A stretch of DNA of 42,802 nt from a virus. Below are positions 28,750-37,505 of this stretch, one piece after another. The stretch's first letter is position 1. Every line of letters begins with the position of its first letter. Location of the stretch: positions 1 to 42,802 of the IMG/VR virus record IMGVR_UViG_3300030646_000021, one strand, 5' to 3'. The position numbers and the translations under genes were made by a program. The notes under the pieces were generated by a model that saw only the letters and a program-made list of their open reading frames with translations, searched no databases and had not been told where the DNA came from.

Positions 28750-30847
28750 TGATAGCTCCTAGACTTTCTGATTCGAGAGTGGTTCCGTTGAATGAATCAA
28801 ATGCCTGCAGTGCACATGTATTAGCGGGCATCGTGCCGATCCCGGTCATTCCCCCATTCACACCTGAGGGCCACGTCCAAGAGTATGGACCCCCACTGGT
28901 AGGCTGACATACACGGAAGACTATGTGTTGACTTAAGGCAATGCCTGTGATCGTGGGTGTGGTGTTGCCGCTCAAGGTGATGGTCTGAAGACAATTGGTG
29001 GCTGTGATGACGGGAGTTGTCCCGCTTAGAGTTGTGACGGTTGGGCATCCTCCGCCGCCAGTCCCGTTCGCGGCGAGCGTGATGGTGCCGTCGGCAGCGA
29101 TCGTGATGTTCGCATTCGTATAAGACCCCGGCGTCACCGCCGTCGAGGCGATGTTCGCATGGGGCAAGAGGCCGGTCACGTCGGCGCTCGCGAGATTGAC
29201 AGCCGAGAACGTCATCTGCGCAACCGCACTCGAGAGCGCGCTGACATGAGCGATTCCGGCAGCGGAGACGGTGAGGGGGAACTGGATGCCGTAGGCCGTC
29301 ATAGACGAGCCGCTGGGTCCGAGGAGGTTGACGTTCCCGGCGAAGAGGGTTGGGAGCGAGGTTCCAGGCGCAAGGCCGATCGGAGCGGCGACGCCCGCGG
29401 TTCCGGTAGTTGCTACCGAACTCGGCGCGATGGCCTGCCCTGCGATGGCCGCAACGACGTTCGTCGCATTGACTGGGGTCGTGACCGAGATCGCGCCCGT
29501 GGAGTTGGTGATCGTGGTTCCGTCTGGCTTCACACCGCCCAGCGTGCTGGAGGTCGCGGCAGGAAGGGTATAGGTAGAGGCGTTGGCAAGGACGAAAGCG
29601 TCCGTGGCGAGCTTGGTCGAGTTGTCGCCGGTGGTCTGCGTGACGGCGGAGATGCCGTTCGGGAGCGCCGGGGTGCCGCTCAAATTGGCCGCTGTGCCGC
29701 TGGTGTTCGCTGCGATCGACGCCGGAATATCCCCAGAAACGAGAGCGCGGACGCCAACCGCACCAGAAGATCCGTTGGGAGTGGCAACCACCTCGTTCGC
29801 CGGACCCGAATAGCTGGATCCAGCCCCTCCGCCTTTGGGCCAGCACCAGACATTGGTGTATGCGGTTGCGCCATCTAGGTAGCAGGTGATCAGCAGCTCG
29901 GCCCCCGAAGTTGTGGGCATGGCGGGAGGCGAGCCGACAGGAAGGCCGTTCGACAGCCAATAGACGCCAGGAGCTGTGAAAGACCCGCTAAAGGGCGTGG
30001 TACTCGACTGGATGAGCTTGAACGTGATCTCGGCGGTGCCGGTGCCAACGGGCGGCTCAATGATGGTCAGAGCGCACGAGTCGCCATCCGTCAACGTGAG
30101 GCTCTGATTATTCCCGTTCAAAGGGTCGATCGTCGCGGAGGTAGTGCAGGTCCCCTCGCTGACCTCGCCGGCCGCGAAGAGAGGGCCAGTGAACTGGTCA
30201 AAGGTCGGATGGAATATGAGGCCAGGCCCCGTGAAGTCGCCGACGCTGCACTTCGGGTCGGTGTTATAGCCAATCTCAGCCGCAAACTGGGCATATCCCA
30301 ACGACGCGAAACAGATCGGTATCCCACCCCCTACTTGGTACTGGTAGAGAGACAGATAGGGCACACCACCGGAGCTGTTGCCGAGTTCAATCCCGAGCGT
30401 TCCCGGAAGGACGCCGAAGCCGGAGGTCTGGACGTAATATCCTCCGAGGTCTTGGGCTGACACATAGCCAGTAGGATCGACTTCGATGCCGCCCGGCTGA
30501 ATATAGCCAATCTGACCCGTCGAGTTCACGACGGTGGCTTCCCGCCCCGGAGAGTCGACAAGATTGATATTGAACGGCCCAGTCAAGAGATTGTGGGTGT
30601 CCGTGATGGCGAACGTGCCGACGTAGGGCCCATCGATGCCAGCGACGGTGACGCCATCCGGAAGGTAAATCTGGCAGTTCGTCAGAGGACTGAGGGTGCA
30701 GTCACCCGCCGCAGAGAAATCGACGACCGCCATGCCATTTGTGGAATCGGTGGTCGATGGCACATAGAGATGGCCGCCCACCTTGGACTGCGCCGAGGCG
30801 ATGATCGAGGACAGAAGGATAACGGCCAGGGAGAGGTTTTTTAGCAT
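28736..30847 (-). CDS. Secreted-type tail fibre protein (703 aa)
   Basis: Signal peptide-like start (NLSLAVILLSSIIASA, then Gln). The middle and C-terminal halves are typical of phage fibres: GDIPASIAANTSGTAANLSG, a TLGGVKPDGTTI repeat-type segment, and beta-rich Gly/Thr-rich stretches. About ten Cys are scattered through the chain. Overlaps the preceding gene by 7 nt. Probably receptor or surface binding; the reason for the signal peptide is unclear. Confidence 0.75.
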   Translation of the reverse strand: MLKNLSLAVILLSSIIASAQSKVGGHLYVPSTTDSTNGMAVVDFSAAGDCTLSPLTNCQIYLPDGVTVAGIDGPYVGTFAITDTHNLLTGPFNINLVDSPGREATVVNSTGQIGYIQPGGIEVDPTGYVSAQDLGGYYVQTSGFGVLPGTLGIELGNSSGGVPYLSLYQYQVGGGIPICFASLGYAQFAAEIGYNTDPKCSVGDFTGPGLIFHPTFDQFTGPLFAAGEVSEGTCTTSATIDPLNGNNQSLTLTDGDSCALTIIEPPVGTGTAEITFKLIQSSTTPFSGSFTAPGVYWLSNGLPVGSPPAMPTTSGAELLITCYLDGATAYTNVWCWPKGGGAGSSYSGPANEVVATPNGSSGAVGVRALVSGDIPASIAANTSGTAANLSGTPALPNGISAVTQTTGDNSTKLATDAFVLANASTYTLPAATSSTLGGVKPDGTTITNSTGAISVTTPVNATNVVAAIAGQAIAPSSVATTGTAGVAAPIGLAPGTSLPTLFAGNVNLLGPSGSSMTAYGIQFPLTVSAAGIAHVSALSSAVAQMTFSAVNLASADVTGLLPHANIASTAVTPGSYTNANITIAADGTITLAANGTGGGGCPTVTTLSGTTPVITATNCLQTITLSGNTTPTITGIALSQHIVFRVCQPTSGGPYSWTWPSGVNGGMTGIGTMPANTCALQAFDSFNGTTLESESLGAINVTP

Positions 30848-31881
30848 GAGGAGGCTCCGAGCGTGAACGGGACACTAAGGCTGTTGATGCTCATGTACAT
30901 CCAGACGGTCACGTTCGAACCGTACGCGTTGGTCATCGTCACCGAGACCGGCGCATGCATCGGGAAGCCGAAGCCGCCCGAGCTGAAGGAGCAGGAATTA
31001 CTCAGCGCGACCACGTAGATGTACTGGTCTGAAGGGTTGAGAGGTCCCCAGCTCGTTTGAGCCCCGAGACCCGCGCTTGGAAGTGTGCCGGTGGCTCCGA
31101 CCAGAACGGCGCTGGTTCCAGAAGCGGTCAGCCCGGTCGCTCCGGCCGTTCCGACTCCAGCAAACTCGCGGACGGCGAAGGATCGTCCCTGTGTGGCGCC
31201 GGCGGTCTGGGCTGGGGCCGTCGATGTCGTGGTGGCGCTCCAGGTGGTGTTTGCCGAGTAGACGTAAGGGAAGACCGCCGAAGTGAAAGGCGTCGTCAGC
31301 GTCACATTGTGCGTGCCGTCGGAGACGGTACCGCTGGCCGGTGTGCCGTTGCTGTAGCTCAGGGTGCAGGTGTTCGGATTGGTCGAGTTGTTGCCAGCCT
31401 CGAAGGGGCCGCCCGCCGCGGTGCAGGACATGCTCACCGCGAAGGGCGATCCGATAGCCGAAATGCATCCGTCGGTGATGGTGGCAACCTGACCAGAGAG
31501 GCTGAGGGTGACCGTTGGCCCCGTGCAACCGGACCCGCTGCCCGCAGACCCGAGAGCCAGCCAACTCGACGAGCTTCCGGGGGTGATGCCGGTGTTGTTC
31601 GCGATCGTGCTGAGGTAGGTGCCCCCAGAGTAGGTGACGATGTTGTCGAGCTGGTAGTTGATCCCGGACGACCACGCGCCCTGATAGGGATTCAGCAGCG
31701 CCCATAGGGTGTTGTCGATCTTGGTCATCGAGCCGTTGTAGCAGACGCCCCAGGCCGTGACGCCATTCGGCGGAAGACAGAAGCTGAAGTGCGGGGTCTG
31801 GGGGAACCCACCTTGGGCGCGGGCAGACGCCGCTCCGAAGAAGAAGGCGGCCATCGCCAAGACCAGTTTGAGCTTGCGCAT
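30841..31881 (-). CDS. Secreted-type fibre protein with carbohydrate-binding motif
   Basis: 346 residues. Signal peptide (KLVLAMAAFFFGAASARA, then Gln). A module with W-x-x-G-x-x-Y-x-x-x-x-x-V-x-Y-x-G-x-x-Y (residues 69-107) resembles the carbohydrate-binding segments found in phage tail fibres and chitinases. Many Cys. TAATG coupling with the 37-aa gene upstream, with GGGAGGA as ribosome site. Confidence 0.75.
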   Translation of the reverse strand: MRKLKLVLAMAAFFFGAASARAQGGFPQTPHFSFCLPPNGVTAWGVCYNGSMTKIDNTLWALLNPYQGAWSSGINYQLDNIVTYSGGTYLSTIANNTGITPGSSSSWLALGSAGSGSGCTGPTVTLSLSGQVATITDGCISAIGSPFAVSMSCTAAGGPFEAGNNSTNPNTCTLSYSNGTPASGTVSDGTHNVTLTTPFTSAVFPYVYSANTTWSATTTSTAPAQTAGATQGRSFAVREFAGVGTAGATGLTASGTSAVLVGATGTLPSAGLGAQTSWGPLNPSDQYIYVVALSNSCSFSSGGFGFPMHAPVSVTMTNAYGSNVTVWMYMSINSLSVPFTLGASSC

Positions 31882-31994
31882 TACTTCCTCCCGAATAACC
31901 TCATGATGTGCTTCCGCAGGAAGAACCCGGCGGTTGCGAGAGCAGCGCCCAGAGACTGCAAAGCCAGAAAGCCAGAACCCGGATCGACATACAT
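31881..31994 (-). CDS. YVDPGSG microprotein (37 aa)
   Basis: Starts Met-Tyr-Val-Asp-Pro-Gly-Ser-Gly, a motif known from small bacterial membrane proteins, then a hydrophobic helix (LALQSLGAALATAGFFL) and a basic end. Linked by one-base TAATG overlaps on both sides. Possibly a small membrane protein made together with the secreted fibres. Function unknown. Confidence 0.65.
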   Translation of the reverse strand: MYVDPGSGFLALQSLGAALATAGFFLRKHIMRLFGRK

Positions 31995-32623
31995 TAGTAG
32001 GTGGCCCTCCAGTGAATGGGGATCGCGTTCAAGCTGCCCGCGCCGCTGCCTCCGATATTGGTGGCAGCACGAATCACCGCCGTGGCGCCGGTCGTGCTAG
32101 TGCCGAGGTGGTAAACCGTCACCGCATCCTCGTTCGTCCCATCCGGATAGGTGCCCAGGCTGAGCGTGAGGACAGGGTTTCCGGGGAAAGTAGCAGGGAA
32201 CGTGATGGCCTGCGTCGCCAGCGTTCCGCCGCCCACCGCGCCGGAGGTCACGGTGCCGTAGGCCTCATACAGAAAGCCGCCGGCTCCATCCGGGCTCTTG
32301 ATGAAGGTTCCGTTCCCGTTTCGCGTGGTGACTATCGGCACGGCGGCCTTCGCAGCAGCAGCAACCGCAGCAGCGAACAGGGCGGTGAGGGCCGAGACAT
32401 TGCCGTCATCGAGGACATCGACGTTCCCGTTTTCGACCGAAATCCAAGGAGCCAGCATCGCCATAGCCATCGTCGCTTGGCGCCAGCACTTATTCGCGCT
32501 GGAGGAAGCCGCAACGCCAGCCACGAACCCGGTCGGGAGGTAGCTTGAGGCCAAAAAGGTCGCTTGGCTGTCTACGTTCGCTCCGCCACCGCCCGCCACT
32601 TGCTGATAATCAATCGTTGCCAC
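31994..32623 (-). CDS. gp53-like tail fibre protein (209 aa)
   Basis: No signal peptide. The C-terminal half has the beta pattern of phage fibre gp53-like domains (TLATQAITFPATFPGNPVLT). The N-terminus is Ala/Gly-rich with a helical segment. Located between the DUF2612 baseplate protein and the secreted fibre group. Likely the basal fibre or adaptor. Confidence 0.7.
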   Translation of the reverse strand: MATIDYQQVAGGGGANVDSQATFLASSYLPTGFVAGVAASSSANKCWRQATMAMAMLAPWISVENGNVDVLDDGNVSALTALFAAAVAAAAKAAVPIVTTRNGNGTFIKSPDGAGGFLYEAYGTVTSGAVGGGTLATQAITFPATFPGNPVLTLSLGTYPDGTNEDAVTVYHLGTSTTGATAVIRAATNIGGSGAGSLNAIPIHWRATY

Positions 32624-32639
32624 TCAAGCCTCCTTGAAC

Positions 32640-33302
32640 CTATACCGCTGGTGGTGCCCACTTGCCAGAATCCCAACCGGCTACGACCGGTGTCTCCAGA
32701 TCAAAGCCGAAGATCGGGGGGCCGGTGATGAAGTAATAGCCCGTGATGCCGACGCCCGCGGACTTCAGCGAGAGCTGCCCGCCGAGCAAGAGCGCCGTTT
32801 GAACTGCCGTCAGGGGAGGACCAATGACGTAAATCGTAATCGTCATGTTCTGGTTGTCCTGAATAAGCAGAGTGTACCCGAGGGGTGCAAATGCGAACTC
32901 CAGCACAGCCGCCGTGCTGCCCGCCTTCCCGGTCCAGTAATTGACTGCGATTCGCGCCCTCAGCACCAGGCGATAGTCGTCGTCATCGAGCAGGTACATG
33001 ACGTCGCCGGTTTCATCGGGGCCCAGCCAGTTGCCTTGATCCCAGCCGAGGCCGACGGTGTCGAACGAGAAGAAGACGCCCGTCAGAGGTATCGCCAACT
33101 CGCGGGAAATCCCAATCCAGAGCCCCACCGCATCGAGCTGCGAGCCGACCGCCAGGTCGAGGTCGTACTTGAGGAACATCTCGGCGTAGAGGTTCTGCAG
33201 GTCCACATACGGCTGGCAAGCCTCCGCTACCATCTGCCGGAATAGCGGCTGGTTTGCATGCTCAGAGGTGATGCGCGCGAGGTATTGGTCGACCGTCACC
33301 AT
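32640..33302 (-). CDS. DUF2612 baseplate-periphery protein
   Basis: 220 residues. LDAVGLWIGISRELAIPLTG and the FDTVGLGWDQGNWLG block are hallmarks of the DUF2612 family, which takes the place of gpI/Mu gp48 between gpJ and the fibres. TAATG overlap with the baseplate J gene. Confidence 0.85.
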   Translation of the reverse strand: MVTVDQYLARITSEHANQPLFRQMVAEACQPYVDLQNLYAEMFLKYDLDLAVGSQLDAVGLWIGISRELAIPLTGVFFSFDTVGLGWDQGNWLGPDETGDVMYLLDDDDYRLVLRARIAVNYWTGKAGSTAAVLEFAFAPLGYTLLIQDNQNMTITIYVIGPPLTAVQTALLLGGQLSLKSAGVGITGYYFITGPPIFGFDLETPVVAGWDSGKWAPPAV

Positions 33303-34489
33303 TAGGTCACGACCGAAACGTTCGCGAGAAGCCCGACGGCGGCCGCGTTGAATGCGATCGAGATGTCCGCCGAGGAACCGGGCGACGGGGCAGTCCCGAT
33401 ATACAGGGAGGTGATGACGAAGGTCTGCTGCTGAGGCGTGCCGGGGAGACCGGCCTCCGCGACGAGCCAGGCGTCATAGACGTCCTCGCCGATCGCAAGC
33501 TCGTTGATGAAGTTGACGATGGCAGCCTGAATAAGCGGCTCCGTCGAACCCACCCAGCCGGGCAGGACAGTAACGTTGACGATGGCATAAATCTCGACCT
33601 GCGCCAGCTCGAAGAAGTTGATGGTGATGGGCAGCCCAGACGGGTCAGCAATCGTCTCTGAAGTCGTGCCGTAGGTTCCACACCCTTGGTCCTTCTCGAG
33701 AAGAATAGCGGTGGCGATGGCCGTGGCGTCGCCACCCTGCACGACGGCGCAGATCGAATGGCTGGGGATGCCGTTGCTGTCCGTGGTGGCGCTGTCGTTC
33801 TCGTACACCAAGGAGCGAACCACGCCGGGGATGTCAGCCACCGCGCCCATGATCGCGCCGATGGAGGTCTGCGATGGGATGGCCGTCGAGATAGTCTGGC
33901 GCTGGCGGACGGCCCCATCGGTTTCGGTGGAGGATCCGATATCGGAAGCAGCCGGATTCGTGATCGTGTCCCACCCGAGCTGCGGGGTGTAGATGGTAGT
34001 GATCGTGTTCGGCGGGGCGACAATGGCTCCGACGGCGGCGCATGTCACGGTCACGGGTATGGTTCCGGACGACGGAATCAGCACGGACGCGGGCAGGTTC
34101 CAAAGATTCGGCGGGGTCGCAGTGTCCTGCGCTTGGCCGTTGACGATGGTGAAGCCAGGCGCGCCCACAACATTGCAGATGGCGGTGCTGTTGGTTCCAG
34201 CTTCGCGGGCCATGCCGTTTATCTTGATGGCGGTGTCGAGCTGGACGCCCACGGCCGTCTGAGGGCTGTAGGCATTGAAGGCGGCGACGGCGGCGACGTT
34301 CGAATCGTAGATCGCTTGAGCTTCGATCGCCAGGAGCTGATAGTCCTGCGAGCCGGTGGCGAGATACACGTCATCACCCCAAATGCTCTGATAGGTCGCG
34401 ATCTTCGAGTTGATGATGTCCTGAAGAGCGGGGATCGTGATGCCGGTGGGTGTGATGGTGGGACCGAGGGTCGCCAGTGGGTAGGTCAT
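33302..34489 (-). CDS. Baseplate wedge protein J-like (gp47 family)
   Basis: 395 residues. The N-terminus (ITIPALQDIINSKIATYQSI), the LLAIEAQAIYDSNVAAV helix and the long beta-rich C-terminal half fit the baseplate J family of Mu/P2-type tails. ATGA overlap with the gp25-like gene. Part of the baseplate wedge. Confidence 0.9.
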   Translation of the reverse strand: MTYPLATLGPTITPTGITIPALQDIINSKIATYQSIWGDDVYLATGSQDYQLLAIEAQAIYDSNVAAVAAFNAYSPQTAVGVQLDTAIKINGMAREAGTNSTAICNVVGAPGFTIVNGQAQDTATPPNLWNLPASVLIPSSGTIPVTVTCAAVGAIVAPPNTITTIYTPQLGWDTITNPAASDIGSSTETDGAVRQRQTISTAIPSQTSIGAIMGAVADIPGVVRSLVYENDSATTDSNGIPSHSICAVVQGGDATAIATAILLEKDQGCGTYGTTSETIADPSGLPITINFFELAQVEIYAIVNVTVLPGWVGSTEPLIQAAIVNFINELAIGEDVYDAWLVAEAGLPGTPQQQTFVITSLYIGTAPSPGSSADISIAFNAAAVGLLANVSVVT

Positions 34490-34863
34490 TGGGCCCCCGT
34501 TGGGAGTGAGGTGACGATGCTGGTGACGCCGTAGATCGTATTGACCTCCGCGGCGATGACGAGGGTGCGGGTGGTCTTATTCAGGCTGCTCGTGTAGGCG
34601 ACGATCCCGTTGACGGGAGTCACGCCTTCCACGCTGAGGATGACGCCCTGAATAAGCTGATCGTATAGGCCTTGGGTTCCATAGCCCAGTACCTCGGAGA
34701 ACCATGGGACGCCCTGCGTGGTGTCGAGGAACCACTCCCCCAAAAGCAGCTTTAGCGTGGTCATGATCGCCTGCCCGACCGCCGCCGGGCTGTCGACCAG
34801 ATAATTCTGACCATTGACCCCGAAGGTAAAATCTCCGGTCGCTGATTGGGCACGGTAGCGCAT
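34486..34863 (-). CDS. GPW/gp25-like baseplate wedge protein
   Basis: 125 residues. FLDTTQGVPWFSEVLGYG and the TLKLLLGEWF lead-in match the GPW/gp25 family (tail lysozyme-like fold without activity). ATG at 34863 with AGGA at 7 nt spacing; a GTG two codons earlier is possible. Confidence 0.85.
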   Translation of the reverse strand: MRYRAQSATGDFTFGVNGQNYLVDSPAAVGQAIMTTLKLLLGEWFLDTTQGVPWFSEVLGYGTQGLYDQLIQGVILSVEGVTPVNGIVAYTSSLNKTTRTLVIAAEVNTIYGVTSIVTSLPTGAQ

Positions 34864-34892
34864 AGTCACATCCTAGCTTGCCCTGCAAGCCG

Positions 34893-35471
34893 CTATGGGG
34901 TATGGCCGTTGAGGGTGCCGGTGATGAGCACGTTTCCGGTGATGGTGAGTAGGCCCGAGCTGGGGAGAACGATGTCAACCACCCCGACAGGTCCGATCCC
35001 GATATACGTTGTGCCATCGTCGCTCCTCATCTGGACTTGGGTGGTGCTGACCGCCGTGAGCAGGTTTACTTGGCTGCGCGGTCCGACGAAGAGGAAGCCG
35101 TCATCCCAGGAGAAAATCCGGAACTCGATCGGGTCTTGGAGACCGCCGGCGCGCCACCAAAGATCGATCGCGCGCGAGGAGAAGACGCAAATGCCCTCAT
35201 CGCCGGGCGCGATGGGGTAGGTCGTAGTGAAGCCACCGCCAGACTGGAAGAGGACCGGCACGTTCACCAGGAGCCGAGGCTGCACCATCATGTACGTCCC
35301 GTCCGGCAGGGGGACGCGAACGCGGATGTTGGGCTGGCAGGTAGCCGTCATCTTGATGGGGTCGAACGTCACCACGTCCACCGGGCAGCAGGTTTGGAGG
35401 GCGAGCAGTTCCGCCCGGATCATGGCTTTGATGCTGGCTTCGAGGTCGTTTGCGCGTTCTAGCTGGCTCAT
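34893..35471 (-). CDS. Baseplate spike (gpV/Gp138-like)
   Basis: 192 residues. The N-terminal OB-like domain has the PVDVVTFDPIKMTATCQPNI pattern and APGDEGICVFSSRAIDLWW typical of Gp138/gpV; the C-terminal region (SGLLTITGNVLITGTLNGH) is the beta-helix tip. The start at 35471 overlaps the hub gene (ATGA). It would form the cell-puncturing spike. Confidence 0.88.
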   Translation of the reverse strand: MSQLERANDLEASIKAMIRAELLALQTCCPVDVVTFDPIKMTATCQPNIRVRVPLPDGTYMMVQPRLLVNVPVLFQSGGGFTTTYPIAPGDEGICVFSSRAIDLWWRAGGLQDPIEFRIFSWDDGFLFVGPRSQVNLLTAVSTTQVQMRSDDGTTYIGIGPVGVVDIVLPSSGLLTITGNVLITGTLNGHTP

Positions 35472-36442
35472 TGCGGACTCACCTGCTGTCCCGCCGGGGC
35501 GGAAGGGTTGATCGAGAGGGCGGTGATGTCGGTGTACCACTCCTGCCCGCGGCTATCGCCCGAATGCTCTGCGACGGCCACGCGGTAGAGATTGGATCCG
35601 GATTGGACCTGCGCGACATTCGTGAAGGAGTTTTGGGTGTTGGGGAGCAGAATGATCCCGGAGCCGGCCGGACTCGTCCCCTTCGCCGCGAGAGTCTGGG
35701 TGATGAGGTCGGGAGCGAGCTGGATGGCCGTTCCGATCTTGACAGCGCCGTTCATCAGGCAGCGGCACTCCACTCCGTCGATCGTGAACTCGGGGATTCC
35801 GATGAGGCCAGTCGAAGGGCTGAGGACGACTGCGGTGCCAGGCAGATACCCGGTGGTGCTGACGAACTTCAGAACGCCGTTCTCGACGTACCAGTGGCTG
35901 CCAGCGGCGTTCGCTGTAGCCGCCACCTGATCGAGATACACCCGCGCCAGGCCGAACAGCACCTTGCCCCTCGGAAACGCGCCGCCGAAGCTCTGCAGAT
36001 CGAGAGCGGACTTGTCTACGGTCACGCCCATCGCATCCGCGCATGCCGAGACGACCTGCTGCGGCGTGGCGCCGGCCTCGAGCGTCTGGTTGACGTTGCC
36101 GTAGTTGAAGCCGAAGTCGTTGTCCCCGGCAGTGATCTCCAAAAAGCGGTCGGTGCCGCTCTCCTTCCCCTTCTTGAAGTACTTGATGTCTCCGCTGAAA
36201 ATCTGATTGAGGCCCGTTCCGACGTAGCCCACCTGCAGCTTGATCGAGGTGTACTGCTGAACCACCTTGTTCACGGTCTGGGGGCTGAGGTTGTAGATGC
36301 GGACGATGAGGGTGTTCGGCGTCGAAACCTCCGACTGCTTCACCTCGAAGCGGAAGCGCAGGGCGCTAAGGTCCGTCGTCTCCACTTGATTACCCACAAG
36401 CAGCGAGGCGATGCGGCCGAATTGGACTCCGGTCTGGCTCAT
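35468..36442 (-). CDS. Baseplate hub protein (gpD-like)
   Basis: 324 residues. Beta-barrel N-terminus (FRFEVKQSEVSTPNTLIVRI) with an IYNLSPQTVNKV loop, then a middle part similar to hub proteins (TPQQVVSACADAMGVTV). The start at 36442 is fixed by the ATGA overlap; 70 residues of open frame upstream have no coding character. Trimeric hub above the spike. Confidence 0.8.
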   Translation of the reverse strand: MSQTGVQFGRIASLLVGNQVETTDLSALRFRFEVKQSEVSTPNTLIVRIYNLSPQTVNKVVQQYTSIKLQVGYVGTGLNQIFSGDIKYFKKGKESGTDRFLEITAGDNDFGFNYGNVNQTLEAGATPQQVVSACADAMGVTVDKSALDLQSFGGAFPRGKVLFGLARVYLDQVAATANAAGSHWYVENGVLKFVSTTGYLPGTAVVLSPSTGLIGIPEFTIDGVECRCLMNGAVKIGTAIQLAPDLITQTLAAKGTSPAGSGIILLPNTQNSFTNVAQVQSGSNLYRVAVAEHSGDSRGQEWYTDITALSINPSAPAGQQVSPQ

Positions 36443-36756
36443 TGGGTGAAGGGGATGAAGTAGAGGTTCACGGACTGGCCGAGATTCTCGAAGGTGGGAG
36501 CCACCAGGGGATCGGCGCCGCCCGATTGGAGGAAGAGCGATCCGCCAATGCCGAGGTAGCCGAGCTGGCCGAGAAGGTCGACGCCTGTGACCATATTGAG
36601 CCCGCCGACAATGGTGTTCGCGCTCGTGTCGAGAATGTCCAGCACCCAGCACTGGGCAGCCTTGCTCCAGTAGATGTTGAGCTGGTAGGTGGTTGCGCCC
36701 AACTGCACAGAGAGCAGTTGCGGCAGGGCCAGGAGCGGGATCTCGTAGAAGTTCAT
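36439..36756 (-). CDS. Baseplate plug protein (DUF6983-like)
   Basis: 105 residues. Starts MNFYEIPLLALPQLLSVQLG and has the QLNIYWSKAAQCWVLDILD block of the phage baseplate plug family. ATGA overlaps on both sides, between Dit-like and hub genes, the expected place. Confidence 0.8.
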   Translation of the reverse strand: MNFYEIPLLALPQLLSVQLGATTYQLNIYWSKAAQCWVLDILDTSANTIVGGLNMVTGVDLLGQLGYLGIGGSLFLQSGGADPLVAPTFENLGQSVNLYFIPFTQ

Positions 36757-37505
36757 GGGGTCACCTCGGACTCTGGGAAGGGGAACCGTTCGGCGGCTGA
36801 CTTCGTGAGGTCGTTCTGGAATGACGGGACGCTGGGCGGGGACGCCGGGGACGCCTGCACGGTGCCCACCTGCGTCGTGCCGAGGCCGGATTGCGGGTCC
36901 GCCACGTTCGCGGGATTGACCGAGGTGAGCTGGATCGTGGTCGTCGACACCAGATTGACATTCAGGCAGACGATCCGGACGATGAGCGAGTTCTCGGTGT
37001 TCGCGTCGGTCGTGGTGGCAATCGACTCGATGAGCATGTTCTGGTAGACCCGCTTGCCGGTGTAGATGGCGAAGGGGACGTGCGACGCTTTGAGGTCGAG
37101 GAGCTGCTGGTAGACCGCTTGGATGAAGTGCGGGTTCGCGAAGCTGCTTGGCGTCGTGTCGGTGACCTGCGCGCCCCCGCCGCTCGTGGTCGCATCCGCG
37201 TCCGGCTGGGAGAGATTTGCTGCCAAGAGGCTAATCGTCGCGGTGTTGAATTTCCCTACGTTCTGCGGGCTGCCAGAACTCCACCCATAGGTGAGGGTGA
37301 CCTCGTTCGGCTCGTCGATGATGTTATCCGAGATTGTGGATCCGGACTCCACTGGCATACGGGTAATGGAAGACCGGTCTACGTGCGCCTCCTCGATGAC
37401 ACAATCGGCCGTCAGCGAGCCAAGAGCGCGCCGGGGGTCGAGAGACACCTTCTGGGCCGGAGGCGGGGTGCTGAAGATGCTTTGCGGTGTGGTCGTTAGG
37501 CTCAT
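36753..37505 (-). CDS. Dit-like N-terminal baseplate protein
   Basis: 250 residues. The ADCVIEEAHVDRSSITRMPV region followed by SGSTISDNIIDEP and EVTLTYGWS corresponds to the Dit-like phage tail N-terminal domain, connecting tube end to baseplate. The C-terminus is Pro/Ser-rich. TAATG coupling with the tape measure gene. Confidence 0.8.
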   Translation of the reverse strand: MSLTTTPQSIFSTPPPAQKVSLDPRRALGSLTADCVIEEAHVDRSSITRMPVESGSTISDNIIDEPNEVTLTYGWSSGSPQNVGKFNTATISLLAANLSQPDADATTSGGGAQVTDTTPSSFANPHFIQAVYQQLLDLKASHVPFAIYTGKRVYQNMLIESIATTTDANTENSLIVRIVCLNVNLVSTTTIQLTSVNPANVADPQSGLGTTQVGTVQASPASPPSVPSFQNDLTKSAAERFPFPESEVTP

